A stretch of 64,000 bases of DNA. It comes from JANQEU01 sp965601455. GTDB lineage: Bacteria; Bacteroidota; Bacteroidia; Cytophagales; Cyclobacteriaceae. Within the stretch, counting starts at the first letter, position 1, and each line of letters begins with the position of its first letter. Under the pieces are notes generated by a model that ran no database searches, had not been told where the DNA came from, and saw only the letters and a program-made list of their open reading frames with translations. Of this stretch, positions 17,866 through 26,998 are shown piece after piece. Made by a program: the position numbers and the translations under genes. The DNA lies in NCBI GenBank assembly GCA_965601455.1, contig OZ271831.1, positions 1,798,001 through 1,862,000 on the forward strand, read 5' to 3'.

Positions 17866-19215
17866 CTATATAAAAAGGGAAACAATAAGGATCATCAAGA
17901 ATCCTACAATAGCTATGCATGTTGAAAGAACTGTCCATGATCGAAGGGTTTCTGTAACTGATTGCTCCAGGTAGCGATTAACCAGCCAAAAACCACTGTC
18001 ATTGACATGTGAGGCCATCACAGAGCCAGATGCTATCGATAAGGCGACAAGGGTTTTGTCGATCATGGTCAAATCTGGTAACAGAGACAACACAGGAGCC
18101 ATGATACCCGCACCGGTTATCATGGCTATTGTGGCTGATCCTTGGAGAGCCCGGACCAACCCTGTTAAGGCGAAAGCCAGGAAAAGTGTTGAAATGGATG
18201 AAGCGGCGATTGCTTCGGCAATTAGGTTACCGATGCCCGTGGTGATGAGCATTTGCTTGAGAACCCCTCCTGCACCGGTGATGAGAATGATCGTTCCTGC
18301 CGGCGCCAGACTTTTATCCGAAATTTTGAATAACTGGTCTCGATCCAAACCAATTCGAGTACCAAGAAAATACATAGCAAAACCAGTGGCAATGATCAGT
18401 GCACCAAAAGGGTGGCCAACAAGAAGTACAATCTCTATCAAGTAGTTACTTTCCAATGTGCCACCATCTACCAGGGTTTTCATTACCGCACTGCCTATCA
18501 TTAATATTAATGGCAGAAGGATAGCAAAAATGGTAGTAACAGCTAGATGATCTGCGTTATTAAGCTCCAGGTGTTCGGTTTCCTGCTCAACATAAACACT
18601 ATTCCTTGAGAGGTAAGAGGAAATGAATAGCCCACATATAATTGCCGTTGGTAAACCCACTATAGCACCAATCAATATCATCCAGCCCAATTCTACTCCT
18701 AATATATCCGCAACTGCAACCGGGCCTGGGGTAGGGGGTATAAAACTATGAGTTACCCCAATACCTGCCATTAAGGGTAGGGCAAAGAACAGGACCGACT
18801 TTTTGGTTCGATGACTCAATGCCCGGATGATCGGGATCAGGATGATAATTGCCACGTCAAAAAAGACGGGTATCGACACCAGGAAACCGGTAACAAGTAG
18901 CGCTAGTTTTGCTTTGGCTTCTCCTGTTTTTTTTAATAGATAATGTGCCAGTTGTTCCGCGCCTCCTGAATGCTCCAGAAGAGCTCCGAAAATGGCTCCA
19001 AGACCAACAATTGTAGCCACAAATCCTAGAGTATCTCCCATTCCTTTGCCGATTGTTACGGCAATTTCATCCGGAGATATGCCTGCCACCAATCCAATCC
19101 AGATACTTGCTATCAATAGACTAAGAAATGCATTGAACTTAAAGCGTATAATCAGGAAGAGTAGTAGGGTGATGCCAGATGTAATGGCTAACAGCAATTG
19201 GAATTCCAGGGACAT
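17866..19215 (-). CDS. gntP: gluconate:H+ symporter, GntP family
   Basis: The 449-residue protein has 12-14 predicted membrane helices and Gnt-permease signatures: GKGMGDTLGFVATIVGLGAIFGALLEHSGGA, FVSIPVFFDVAIIILIPI (here LVSIPVFFDV), IPPTPGPVA and a late SGSVMASHVNDSGFWL. The family imports gluconate and related sugar acids with protons. It is the last gene of the minus-strand zwf-pgl-gntK-gntP set, 62 nt after gntK, so imported gluconate can be phosphorylated and enter the pentose phosphate pathway. Confidence 0.93.
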   Translation of the reverse strand: MSLEFQLLLAITSGITLLLFLIIRFKFNAFLSLLIASIWIGLVAGISPDEIAVTIGKGMGDTLGFVATIVGLGAIFGALLEHSGGAEQLAHYLLKKTGEAKAKLALLVTGFLVSIPVFFDVAIIILIPIIRALSHRTKKSVLFFALPLMAGIGVTHSFIPPTPGPVAVADILGVELGWMILIGAIVGLPTAIICGLFISSYLSRNSVYVEQETEHLELNNADHLAVTTIFAILLPLILMIGSAVMKTLVDGGTLESNYLIEIVLLVGHPFGALIIATGFAMYFLGTRIGLDRDQLFKISDKSLAPAGTIILITGAGGVLKQMLITTGIGNLIAEAIAASSISTLFLAFALTGLVRALQGSATIAMITGAGIMAPVLSLLPDLTMIDKTLVALSIASGSVMASHVNDSGFWLVNRYLEQSVTETLRSWTVLSTCIAIVGFLMILIVSLFI

Positions 19216-19277
19216 AGGTAACGAATTAAACAGGTTTCAATATACCGAATCCTGAAGACTGGTGGCAATGAAAGGAC

Positions 19278-19772
19278 TTAGCTCAAGACTGATAAAATTT
19301 CCATCACAGTTTCCTTGGGACTTCCGTTATTCTTTACAACCAGAGCATCAACTGGCTTTTCCAGTGCATCAAACTGCGACTGCATTAGGCTCGGTGGCAT
19401 AAAGTGTCCTTTTCTAGCTGCCTGTCTGGCTATGACTATCTCTTTGTCTACATCCAGGAAGATGAAGTGAGCATTATCTTTCTTCAGAATATTACGATAG
19501 CTTTCTTTCAATGCGGAACAAGCTAAAACACACCCGGTTTTCTCACCATGCTCCGTAAGCAATTGCGAAAGTCTCTCCAACCAGGGAAACCTATCGCTAT
19601 CGGTTAATGGAACACCCGCGGACATTTTCTTTATGTTTTCATTAGGGTGAAAGTCGTCAGCATCAAAGAATGGAATATTCAATTCATCAGCCAGTGCATT
19701 TCCGATAATGGATTTACCTGAACCACTTACTCCCATCAAAACATACGAGGATTTATAACCCACTTGCGGCAT
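19278..19772 (-). CDS. gntK: gluconokinase
   Basis: The 164-residue P-loop kinase carries GVSGSGKSIIG near residue 13, followed by FFDADDFHPNENIKKMSAGVPLTDSDRFPWL, a hallmark of gluconokinases. It also has VLACSALKESYRNIL, KGHFMPPSLMQSQFDALE and a short C-terminus. It phosphorylates gluconate to 6-phosphogluconate, the substrate of gnd nearby. I chose the ATG at 19772, which overlaps the 3' end of pgl by 20 bp, rather than a TTG three codons earlier. Confidence 0.94.
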   Translation of the reverse strand: MPQVGYKSSYVLMGVSGSGKSIIGNALADELNIPFFDADDFHPNENIKKMSAGVPLTDSDRFPWLERLSQLLTEHGEKTGCVLACSALKESYRNILKKDNAHFIFLDVDKEIVIARQAARKGHFMPPSLMQSQFDALEKPVDALVVKNNGSPKETVMEILSVLS

Positions 19773-20454
19773 CCGAATCAAGAAACCAATATACTTCGTT
19801 CGCCTTTATATGAGCAGCAGGATATGAGTTGGCTACGGCCGCGTGCTTCATAATGGATTGCACTTTTTCGGTTTTAGAGGATCCGGTCACCAGGAACGCA
19901 ACACGTTTGGCCTGGTTAATCACTTTTCCAGTCAACGTGATTCTATTTTGTCCGGACTCAGGATGAATGGCCACTTCGCACACGTTTTCACTTGTAAGTA
20001 GTTCCATTTGATGAGGAAAGATGGAAGCTGTATGTCCGTCACTCCCCATTCCAAGGATGATCAAATCGAATTGCGGTATTCCTTCATGAGATTTGACGTA
20101 CTTGCCGATTTCATTTGCATACCTTTCGGCTTCTTCCGACGGAGAGGACTCTCCAAGTACCCGATGAACGTTACCATCAGGAATTTCTATCTTGTCCAAA
20201 AGGTGTGTTTTAGTCATTTTGTAATTGCTTTCTTCATGATCCGGTGGTACGCACCTCTCATCTCCCCAGAATAGGTGAATATTTTGCCATGTCAAGGGAT
20301 ATTTATTCACATCTGCTAGTTCATCAAAAAGCAATCGGGGAGTAGATCCTCCCGATAAAGCGACTGATTGAAGATCAGATATACCAGACATAAACAATCC
20401 AAACTGCTTTGCTACCTCAGCGGAGCTGTTAAATACTTTAATAATGGGACTCAT
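19753..20454 (-). CDS. pgl: 6-phosphogluconolactonase
   Basis: The 233-residue protein is of the SugarP_isomerase/NagB-like lactonase type (DevB): ALSGGSTPRLLFDEL (about 32-46), IHLFWGDERCVPPDHEESNYKM, FDLIILGMGSDGHTASIFPH and RITLTGKVINQAKRVAFLVTG. It hydrolyses 6-phosphogluconolactone from the Zwf reaction. It overlaps zwf by 4 bp upstream and gntK by 20 bp downstream, so all three are translationally linked. Confidence 0.95.
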   Translation of the reverse strand: MSPIIKVFNSSAEVAKQFGLFMSGISDLQSVALSGGSTPRLLFDELADVNKYPLTWQNIHLFWGDERCVPPDHEESNYKMTKTHLLDKIEIPDGNVHRVLGESSPSEEAERYANEIGKYVKSHEGIPQFDLIILGMGSDGHTASIFPHQMELLTSENVCEVAIHPESGQNRITLTGKVINQAKRVAFLVTGSSKTEKVQSIMKHAAVANSYPAAHIKANEVYWFLDSDAASGL

Positions 20455-21968
20455 AGTTCGCAGTAATTCCCGTCATCAGTCAAATTCTTACAAGGGTATC
20501 TCCACATCTGATCCTCCCCTTCAATTAAATCGTCCAAATGTTCCGGACCCCATGTCCCACTTGGATAGCCAAAAATTGGAAGTGATGTATCATTTTCCCA
20601 TGCTTGTAGTATGGGATCGATGAACTCCCATGCAGCCTCTACACTATCACCCCTGGCATAAAGAGTGGCATCACCTTGCATACAATCGAGAATGAGCCGC
20701 TCGTAAGCTTCAGGGACATATTTATTTGTAAGCTTATCGTATAGAAAGTCCATGTTCACCGTCTCTACATCGAAACCGGCTCCGGGAACCTTCAGACCGA
20801 ATTTTATGAGAATCCCTTCATTTGGTTGAATTCTAAAAACAAGAATGTTATGCTTGTCCTGAAGGCTCTTGCTAGTAAATAAATGATGGTGATTGGGTTT
20901 GAAATGGATCACCACCTCTGATACTCGGGTTGGTAGCCTTTTACCTGTCCGTATGTAAAAAGGGACATCTGCCCAACGCCAATTGTCAATGTAGAATTTT
21001 AATGCAGCAAATGTCTCCGTTCTGGATTGAGGATTCACTCCATCTTCTTCACGATATCCTTTTAGTGATTCACTCTCTACTTTAGAGCCTAGATACTGTC
21101 CTCTAACAACATTTGTTCTGATGTCTTCATCTGATAGCGGTCGGAGGGACTGGAATAACTTAACTTTCTCGTTCCGGATCGCACCGGCTTCAATTTTTGT
21201 TGGGGGTTCCATCGCCACAAGAGCCAGCAGTTGTAGTAGGTGATTTTGTATCATGTCCCGGAGAGCACCCGAACCGTCATAATATCCTCCCCTTTTTTCA
21301 ACACCAACACTTTCGGCGGAAGTTATTTCAACTCGTTGAATGTAGTTTCTATTCCACAGTGGCTCAAAAATGCTATTTCCAAAACGGGTAACAATCAGAT
21401 TTTGAACAGTTTCCTTTCCAAGATAATGATCAATTCGATAGATCTGATCTTCGAAAAAGAAATCCAATAATTGCCTATTAAGCGCTTTGGCTGACGCAAG
21501 ATCATATCCAAACGGTTTTTCTACAATTAGGCGTTTCCAGCCATCCTTTTCATTGTTTAAGTTCACTTCTGCCAAATTCTCTGCAATTGGCGAATAGAGA
21601 CTGGGTGGGGTTGATAAATAGAATATAATATTTTTCCCCTCATCGAATTTACCGGAAAGTTTGTCTAATCGGCTTGCCAACTTTGAATAGTCACCTCGTT
21701 CCTTGGTCTGGAGCGGTTGATAATAGATGAGCTTAGAGAAATTATCCAGTTCCTTTTTCGAAGGATCTTTTAGGTGTTCGTTCTCATAAACCACCTTCTT
21801 CCTAAAGGCTTCATCACTGTACTCTGTTCGTCCAATGCCCAGAATGAGGTAATGTTTGGGTAAAAAGCCCCTACAGAATAGATTGTATACCGCGGGAATC
21901 AGTTTTCTTTGGGTAAGATCCCCTGAGGCTCCGAAAATGACCAAAATCTGGCTTTGCAGCGAATTCAT
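20451..21968 (-). CDS. zwf: glucose-6-phosphate 1-dehydrogenase
   Basis: The 505-residue protein has normal length for the family. GASGDLTQRKLIP (13-25) is the NADP-binding loop, EKPFG is at 150-154, and RIDHYLGKE (178-186) carries the substrate-binding Lys and catalytic His. It catalyses the NADP-dependent first step of the oxidative pentose phosphate pathway. It is the first gene of a minus-strand operon and diverges from gnd across a 93-bp region that must hold both promoters. I could not assign a clear -33/-7 pair there. Confidence 0.96.
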   Translation of the reverse strand: MNSLQSQILVIFGASGDLTQRKLIPAVYNLFCRGFLPKHYLILGIGRTEYSDEAFRKKVVYENEHLKDPSKKELDNFSKLIYYQPLQTKERGDYSKLASRLDKLSGKFDEGKNIIFYLSTPPSLYSPIAENLAEVNLNNEKDGWKRLIVEKPFGYDLASAKALNRQLLDFFFEDQIYRIDHYLGKETVQNLIVTRFGNSIFEPLWNRNYIQRVEITSAESVGVEKRGGYYDGSGALRDMIQNHLLQLLALVAMEPPTKIEAGAIRNEKVKLFQSLRPLSDEDIRTNVVRGQYLGSKVESESLKGYREEDGVNPQSRTETFAALKFYIDNWRWADVPFYIRTGKRLPTRVSEVVIHFKPNHHHLFTSKSLQDKHNILVFRIQPNEGILIKFGLKVPGAGFDVETVNMDFLYDKLTNKYVPEAYERLILDCMQGDATLYARGDSVEAAWEFIDPILQAWENDTSLPIFGYPSGTWGPEHLDDLIEGEDQMWRYPCKNLTDDGNYCEL

Positions 21969-22061
21969 TCAATGATGATTTTTATTATACATCTGACCTG
22001 TCTTACTTTGACGAGAGACGGGTGGGGAAGTTAGAACATTGTTAATATTATCTCAACATTT

Positions 22062-23456
22062 ATGACCAATCAGTTTGATTTCGGATTAGTAGGACTCGGT
22101 GTAATGGGAAGAAACTTCATTTTGAATGTTTCAGATCATGGATTTAAGGCATACGGACTGGATAACGATCAGGAAAAAGTTCAGTCCCTGAAGGAGGAGG
22201 GCGACCCTGATCGGGTAGATGGAACAGTCGACAAAAAAGAATTTCTGGAAAATCTCAGTCGACCACGTAAAATCATGATGTTGGTTCCAGCAGGTGGACC
22301 AGTAGACGGGGTTATCAATGACCTGTTTCCCATGCTTGATGAAGGAGATCTTTTGATTGATGGCGGGAATTCCCACTTTGATGACACAAACCGAAGAGAA
22401 AAGGCATTGAAGGAAAAAGGAATTCACTTTTTCGGTTGTGGTGTCTCAGGAGGAGCCAAGGGAGCTCGTTTTGGTCCTAGCATTATGCCGGGTGGAGATA
22501 AGGAAGCATATGAGATAATCAGGCCCATTTTTGAAGCCGTGGCTGCTAAGGTTGACGATGAACCTTGCGTTGATTACATGGGATCCACTTCTGCTGGGAA
22601 TTATGTTAAAATGGTCCATAATGGAATTGAATATGGACTGATGCAACTAATTGCTGAGAGCTATGATGTCCTCAGAAGTGGATTAGGTAAGACCAACGAA
22701 GATCTAGCCGAGATTTTTAAAGAATGGAACAGTGGAGAATTACAGTCTTTCCTTATTGAAATAACGACTGAGATATTCAATCAAAAAGACGATCAGACTG
22801 ACAACCACTTGGTTGATATGATTCTCGATAAGGCTAAGCAAAAGGGAACAGGGAAATGGACTTCACAACATGCCATGGATCTTGGATCTCCTATTCCTAC
22901 CATCGATGGGGCAGTTTCCATGCGTGGATTGTCAGCCATGAAGCAATACCGTCAAGAATTACAGAATAAATATCCCAGACCAGAATCTACCTCAGCAATC
23001 AGCGTATCAGACGTTCATGATGCTCTCTTATTTGCTTTCATAGTAACATACAGTCAGGGAATGAGCCAGTTGATGGAAGCAGGGAATGAGTTTGACTACG
23101 GTCTGGATATGGAGCGAATTGCAAGAATTTGGAGGGGGGGCTGCATCATTCGGTCAGTGTTACTCGAAGACATGCGAAAGGCTTATGACAAAGATCCATC
23201 ACTATACTCATTACTTAGCGATGAGGGCATAGCTCAGATGATTCGTAGGACGGAGGAGTCCACAAGGAGGGTTATCAAATTTGCTGTCGAAAGCGGAATA
23301 CCGACTCTTTGTCTTTCCAGCGCACTTAATTATTTTGACGCGATCAAATCAGGTCATCTTCCTTTAAACCTGGTTCAGGCTCAACGTGATCATTTTGGAT
23401 CACATACGTATGAGCGATTGGATAGGGAAGGAATTTTCCATACTGAATGGTCATAA
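22062..23456 (+). CDS. gnd: 6-phosphogluconate dehydrogenase, decarboxylating
   Basis: The 464-residue protein has an N-terminal Rossmann fold (GLVGLGVMGRNF, 8-19). The substrate loop is GCGVSGGAKGARFGPSIMPGG (about 125-145). Catalytic K183 is in GNYVKMVHNGIEYG, with N187, E190 and Y191. A C-terminal helical dimerisation domain has the family motif RDHFGSHTYERLD. It converts 6-phosphogluconate to ribulose-5-phosphate, so it drains both Zwf/Pgl and GntK products. It diverges from zwf, and its stop overlaps the convergent cutC stop by 6 bp. Confidence 0.96.
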   Translation: MTNQFDFGLVGLGVMGRNFILNVSDHGFKAYGLDNDQEKVQSLKEEGDPDRVDGTVDKKEFLENLSRPRKIMMLVPAGGPVDGVINDLFPMLDEGDLLIDGGNSHFDDTNRREKALKEKGIHFFGCGVSGGAKGARFGPSIMPGGDKEAYEIIRPIFEAVAAKVDDEPCVDYMGSTSAGNYVKMVHNGIEYGLMQLIAESYDVLRSGLGKTNEDLAEIFKEWNSGELQSFLIEITTEIFNQKDDQTDNHLVDMILDKAKQKGTGKWTSQHAMDLGSPIPTIDGAVSMRGLSAMKQYRQELQNKYPRPESTSAISVSDVHDALLFAFIVTYSQGMSQLMEAGNEFDYGLDMERIARIWRGGCIIRSVLLEDMRKAYDKDPSLYSLLSDEGIAQMIRRTEESTRRVIKFAVESGIPTLCLSSALNYFDAIKSGHLPLNLVQAQRDHFGSHTYERLDREGIFHTEWS

Positions 23457-24086
23457 GGATCCAACAATGAGTTTGCCGTGAAAATCACATGTGGTAAGTG
23501 ATTCTCCAAGTATCGGGAGAGAACTACGTGTCACTTTGCCGGCTACAATAATTCGGATATGGGGCTTGGCTTCATGTATCATTCTTTTAAGGCACTCAAT
23601 TCCATCAATTGCAGTAGACGCTTGCCCCGAGGTTAGCACATATTTTATCTCTGGAATACTTTTCAATTGATTCAGTGATTCAATTGGGTCATTCACAAGG
23701 TCAATGGCTTTGTGAAAAGTATATATGCCCTTATCGTTCACTGAAACCAACTCCCTGATCACATCCAGATCAATCTTATTTTTTCTGGTAGCACCAATCA
23801 CAAATTGATCAATACCCAAATTCGAAAATCGATCAATTTCTTGAGACATGGTTTTTATATCATCCCGCGAATACTCAAAGTTTCCATGTCGATTTCGAAT
23901 CATAACTTTTATAGGGATGTTTAAGCGTCCCAGTAGTTGTTTAACATCATCAATATGTGGAGTAAGTCCATCCAGATCAAGATGACTACACAACTCAATT
24001 CGTTGAGCTCCTTGATTTTCGGCATGAATCGCTTGCAATTGATTTTCTACACAAGCCTCAAGAATAGTCTCATGTTGGACAGGCAT
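23451..24086 (-). CDS. cutC: CutC-family protein
   Basis: The 211-residue TIM-barrel protein is clearly CutC: ILEACVENQLQAIHAENQGAQRIELCSHLDLDGLTPHID, VMIRNRHGNFEYSRDDI, IDQFVIGATRKNKIDLDVI, TFHKAIDLVNDP and VLTSGQASTAIDG. CutC has been tied to copper handling, but its biochemical role is still debated. I chose the ATG at 24086, which places the conserved ILE.C.E strand near the N-terminus, over a GTG at 24128 that adds 14 residues not typical of the family. It converges with gnd. Confidence 0.9.
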   Translation of the reverse strand: MPVQHETILEACVENQLQAIHAENQGAQRIELCSHLDLDGLTPHIDDVKQLLGRLNIPIKVMIRNRHGNFEYSRDDIKTMSQEIDRFSNLGIDQFVIGATRKNKIDLDVIRELVSVNDKGIYTFHKAIDLVNDPIESLNQLKSIPEIKYVLTSGQASTAIDGIECLKRMIHEAKPHIRIIVAGKVTRSSLPILGESLTTCDFHGKLIVGSL

Positions 24087-24142
24087 CGATTTTGAGTATT
24101 TTGGGTATTTGAATATCTTACCAGGCACTAAATTATCTGCTC

Positions 24143-25009
24143 ATGCGTGTTTTTCTATTATTTGTCGGTTTATTTCTATCCTCCTATGTATTCTCCCAAA
24201 CAGATAAATCCCGAGTAATCTTTATCGGTGCCCATCCAGATGATTGTGACATCGATGGAGGCGGTACGGCCGCTTTGCTGGCGAAAGCAGGTCACGCTGT
24301 CAAGTTTATATCCGTTACCAATGGGGATGCAGGTCATCAGTCACAAGGGGGTGGAGCATTAGCCAAAAGGAGGCGAGCGGAGGCTATAGAGGCAGGAAAA
24401 CGATTTGGTGTAGAGTATGAGGTTTTAGACAATCACGACGGTGAGCTCATGCCTTCTTTAGAAGTCAGGATGCAAATAATCCGAAAAATTCGGGAATGGC
24501 AGGCAGACGTGGTTATAGCACCACGACCCAATGACTATCATCCGGATCACAGATATACAGGCATTCTTGTTCAGGATGCAGCTTATATGGTGGGTGTTCC
24601 CAATGTTGCATCCGACACTCCTCCACTAAGTAAAAACCCAGTCTTTCTATATACCCACGATACTTTCAAAAAACCGAACCCATTTAGACCGGATATTGCG
24701 GTTGATATTGATGACGTTTTCTCGCAAAAAGTTTATGCCATGTCCGCACACGAGTCTCAGTTCTTCGAATGGCTTCCGTGGATAGGAGGATATGCCGATC
24801 AGGTTCCTGAAACACAGCAAGAAAGAATAAAATGGCTTTCAGAACAGTATTTGGTTGACATAACTCCCGAGGTAAGGGAGGTCCTTGTGAAGTGGTACGA
24901 TGATAAAGGAAGATCAACTGAATATGTCGAGGTTTTCGAAATATGTGAATATGGAAGACAACCCTCAGACGACGAAATAAGATTACTGTTTCCTATGCTT
25001 GGTGAGTAG
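24143..25009 (+). CDS. exported PIG-L family deacetylase (LmbE-like)
   Basis: The 288-residue protein has a signal peptide (about 1-18, ending VFSQ). The LmbE/PIG-L zinc motif GAHPDDCDIDGGG (about 28-40) is followed by NHDGELMPSLEVR and the third metal ligand in RPNDYHPDHRYTG (about 131-143). These enzymes remove acetyl groups from GlcNAc-containing molecules. Export suggests action on an extracellular or periplasmic amino sugar. The last 17 bp overlap the end of the convergent chemoreceptor gene. Confidence 0.9.
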   Translation: MRVFLLFVGLFLSSYVFSQTDKSRVIFIGAHPDDCDIDGGGTAALLAKAGHAVKFISVTNGDAGHQSQGGGALAKRRRAEAIEAGKRFGVEYEVLDNHDGELMPSLEVRMQIIRKIREWQADVVIAPRPNDYHPDHRYTGILVQDAAYMVGVPNVASDTPPLSKNPVFLYTHDTFKKPNPFRPDIAVDIDDVFSQKVYAMSAHESQFFEWLPWIGGYADQVPETQQERIKWLSEQYLVDITPEVREVLVKWYDDKGRSTEYVEVFEICEYGRQPSDDEIRLLFPMLGE

Positions 25010-26828
25010 TTTCCTCATCTTCGTCAGTTGGAGATAAACCCTCAGCTGATTCACTTGCTTGATTCTCTTCTTCATTGGATATGGATAGTTCCATGAATAC
25101 CCCTTTACGATCAGCTAATCTGAAATTATTTAACTGGCTTTCAAGTTGATCAACAATTTTCACCACTTTCTCTGCACGTTCCATATGACTAGTCATTCCT
25201 GATGATAACTCCGATGCTGAACTGGCAATCTCCTCAGTACCTGCAGCTGTCTCTTCTGCAATTACGACCACTCCTTCAGTAATTGCTACTACATTCCGGA
25301 TGTCATCAATTTGCGCTCGAGAAGCATTTAGAATATTTTCAGATATCTGTAAAGTTTGTGATGTTGAAGCCGCAATTTCCTTGAAAGCTTCTGAAGCATC
25401 TTTAGATGCTGCCTCTCCTCCTTCGATACTCATATTCATAACCTTCAGCGCCTGAGCCGTCTTTTCAGTATCATTCTGTACTGCCGTAATTAGTAGTTCA
25501 ATTTCCTTAGCTGATTTTCGGCTATCCTCTGCCAGTTTTCTTATTTCCTCCGCAACTACAGCAAAACCACGTCCGGCTTCACCAGCTTGAGCGGCTTCAA
25601 TAGCCGCATTTAATGCAAGTAAGTTAGTCTGTGAGGCGATGTCGGTAATCACGGTTAACACCTTCGAAATTTCGTCCGAACGATCTGTTAAACTCTTAAT
25701 TGAATCGTTGGTTTCATTAGCAAAGTCCACTATATCTTTCATACTGAATCCCACCTTCTGAACCATTTTCAATCCAACCTCACTGCTGGAAGTACTGTTT
25801 TGTGCGGCCGCATTGATCTCTTCAGCTTGCTCGCCCATTTCACCCGAAGAAGTTAATACACCCTCGACAAGGTTAGAGGACTCGTCTACCTTCGACACCT
25901 GTGATTGAGCACCAACACTCATTTCTGAAATAGCAGAAGCAATTTCATGCGTACTGGTATTCATTTCATCGGTAGCTTCTAGAATTTCAAGAGTCGATGT
26001 TTTAACCACATCGGCGTTGTCACGGACTTCTAGTAGCAATTCGTTCAAGGCATCCAATGCATTATTAAGGTTTTGGGTCATATTCTTAATGTTGCCCTCA
26101 GCTTGTCCGTCAAATCGTTTGGTCAGGTCACCATCGGCCATGGCCATAATAATTTGGTCAAGCTCCATGAAAGGTTTTGATATCGATTCCAGTAAATCAT
26201 TAACGGAGTCTCCCAATTCTGCCCAAACACCCCCTTTAGTATCTGCTTGCACCCGAACTGAAAGCTGTCCTTCATGCCCTGCCAAGTTGACCACATCCTG
26301 AATCTCCCTAAGAATCCTCTTCTGATTGATTCTCATAGTATTCAGGGACCAACCAATGACATTACTCTTATTCACAGGTAATTCGAAATCCAGATTTCCC
26401 TTACCGATTTCTGAAGCTAGTGTGGCGTACTTCTGAAGGTTTACTTGCAAGGTTTGAACAGAGTAAGACAGCCGACTTAATTCATCATCCCGTTTACTTT
26501 TTTCGGAAATAAAGAAGGGGAAATGAATGTCCCCGTTGGACAAGCGGTTGATGGATTCTTGAATTATTATCAATGGCATATGGATATTCCTGTAGACGTC
26601 CCTGATACCGATAAACAGAATTAGCAAGCTTAAAGGGAATGCCCATGTTAAGTGGATCACACCGTGTTGTCCGGAGTAGAAAGCTGCCAGTACAATGATG
26701 ATGGAGAATATAATGAGATAAACAATCATCTTATAAATGATCGATTTACCAAAAAACTTTCGGGCGATTAAAATGATTGTAGGCCCGACAATTGCCAGGA
26801 GTACAACCAGTATGTAGAATCCATTCAT
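24993..26828 (-). CDS. methyl-accepting chemotaxis protein without an obvious ligand domain
   Basis: The 611-residue protein has three closely spaced N-terminal membrane helices (about 3-23, 33-51, 60-80) and no extracytoplasmic domain large enough to bind a ligand. Two to three HAMP-like units follow (about 80-270; the last reads PFMELDQIIMAMADGDLTKRFDGQAEGNIKNM). The long coiled-coil signalling region has the conserved hairpin tip DIASQTNLLALNAAIEAAQAGEAGRGFAVVAEEIRKLAE. The C-terminal tail is acidic and lacks the NWETF-type CheR-docking peptide. No che genes are nearby. It may sense membrane or redox state, or signal into gliding or pilus motility. Confidence 0.9.
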   Translation of the reverse strand: MNGFYILVVLLAIVGPTIILIARKFFGKSIIYKMIVYLIIFSIIIVLAAFYSGQHGVIHLTWAFPLSLLILFIGIRDVYRNIHMPLIIIQESINRLSNGDIHFPFFISEKSKRDDELSRLSYSVQTLQVNLQKYATLASEIGKGNLDFELPVNKSNVIGWSLNTMRINQKRILREIQDVVNLAGHEGQLSVRVQADTKGGVWAELGDSVNDLLESISKPFMELDQIIMAMADGDLTKRFDGQAEGNIKNMTQNLNNALDALNELLLEVRDNADVVKTSTLEILEATDEMNTSTHEIASAISEMSVGAQSQVSKVDESSNLVEGVLTSSGEMGEQAEEINAAAQNSTSSSEVGLKMVQKVGFSMKDIVDFANETNDSIKSLTDRSDEISKVLTVITDIASQTNLLALNAAIEAAQAGEAGRGFAVVAEEIRKLAEDSRKSAKEIELLITAVQNDTEKTAQALKVMNMSIEGGEAASKDASEAFKEIAASTSQTLQISENILNASRAQIDDIRNVVAITEGVVVIAEETAAGTEEIASSASELSSGMTSHMERAEKVVKIVDQLESQLNNFRLADRKGVFMELSISNEEENQASESAEGLSPTDEDEETTHQA

Positions 26829-26894
26829 GGCGCTAGTAATTCAGTATAAACCTAGGTGATTCGGATGTCAATATCAATTCATAGATCTGCCGAA

Positions 26895-26914
26895 AATGCT
26901 AAATATTCAGCATT
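26895..26914. promoter_or_regulatory. near-perfect 20-bp palindrome in a divergent promoter region
   Basis: AATGCT at 26895-26900 and AGCATT at 26909-26914 flank an AT-rich centre. The full 20-mer matches its own reverse complement at 18 of 20 positions. It lies about midway between the start codons of the chemoreceptor (26828, minus) and doxX-like (26999, plus) genes. This is a good position for an operator shared by the two. Confidence 0.45.
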
Positions 26915-26998
26915 GTGTATACCTCTTTTTACCTATTAACAGATAATTCTTTTCACCTAGCGATGATCAAGATATTTTTGATGTCAAAAGTGTCTTGA

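Noticed and set aside
18002..18445. 147-codon frame antisense to gntP, and similar long antisense frames at 40577-41041 and 35115-35495
   Set aside because: They lie opposite clear genes (gntP, ECF sigma, GGT), have no recognisable domains, and look like shadow frames produced by codon bias.
22016..22061. Promoter pair in the zwf-gnd divergent gap
   Set aside because: TTACTTTG-like bases are present at about 22003-22010, but the spacing to the consensus is off by one and no -33 box fits, so I did not call it.
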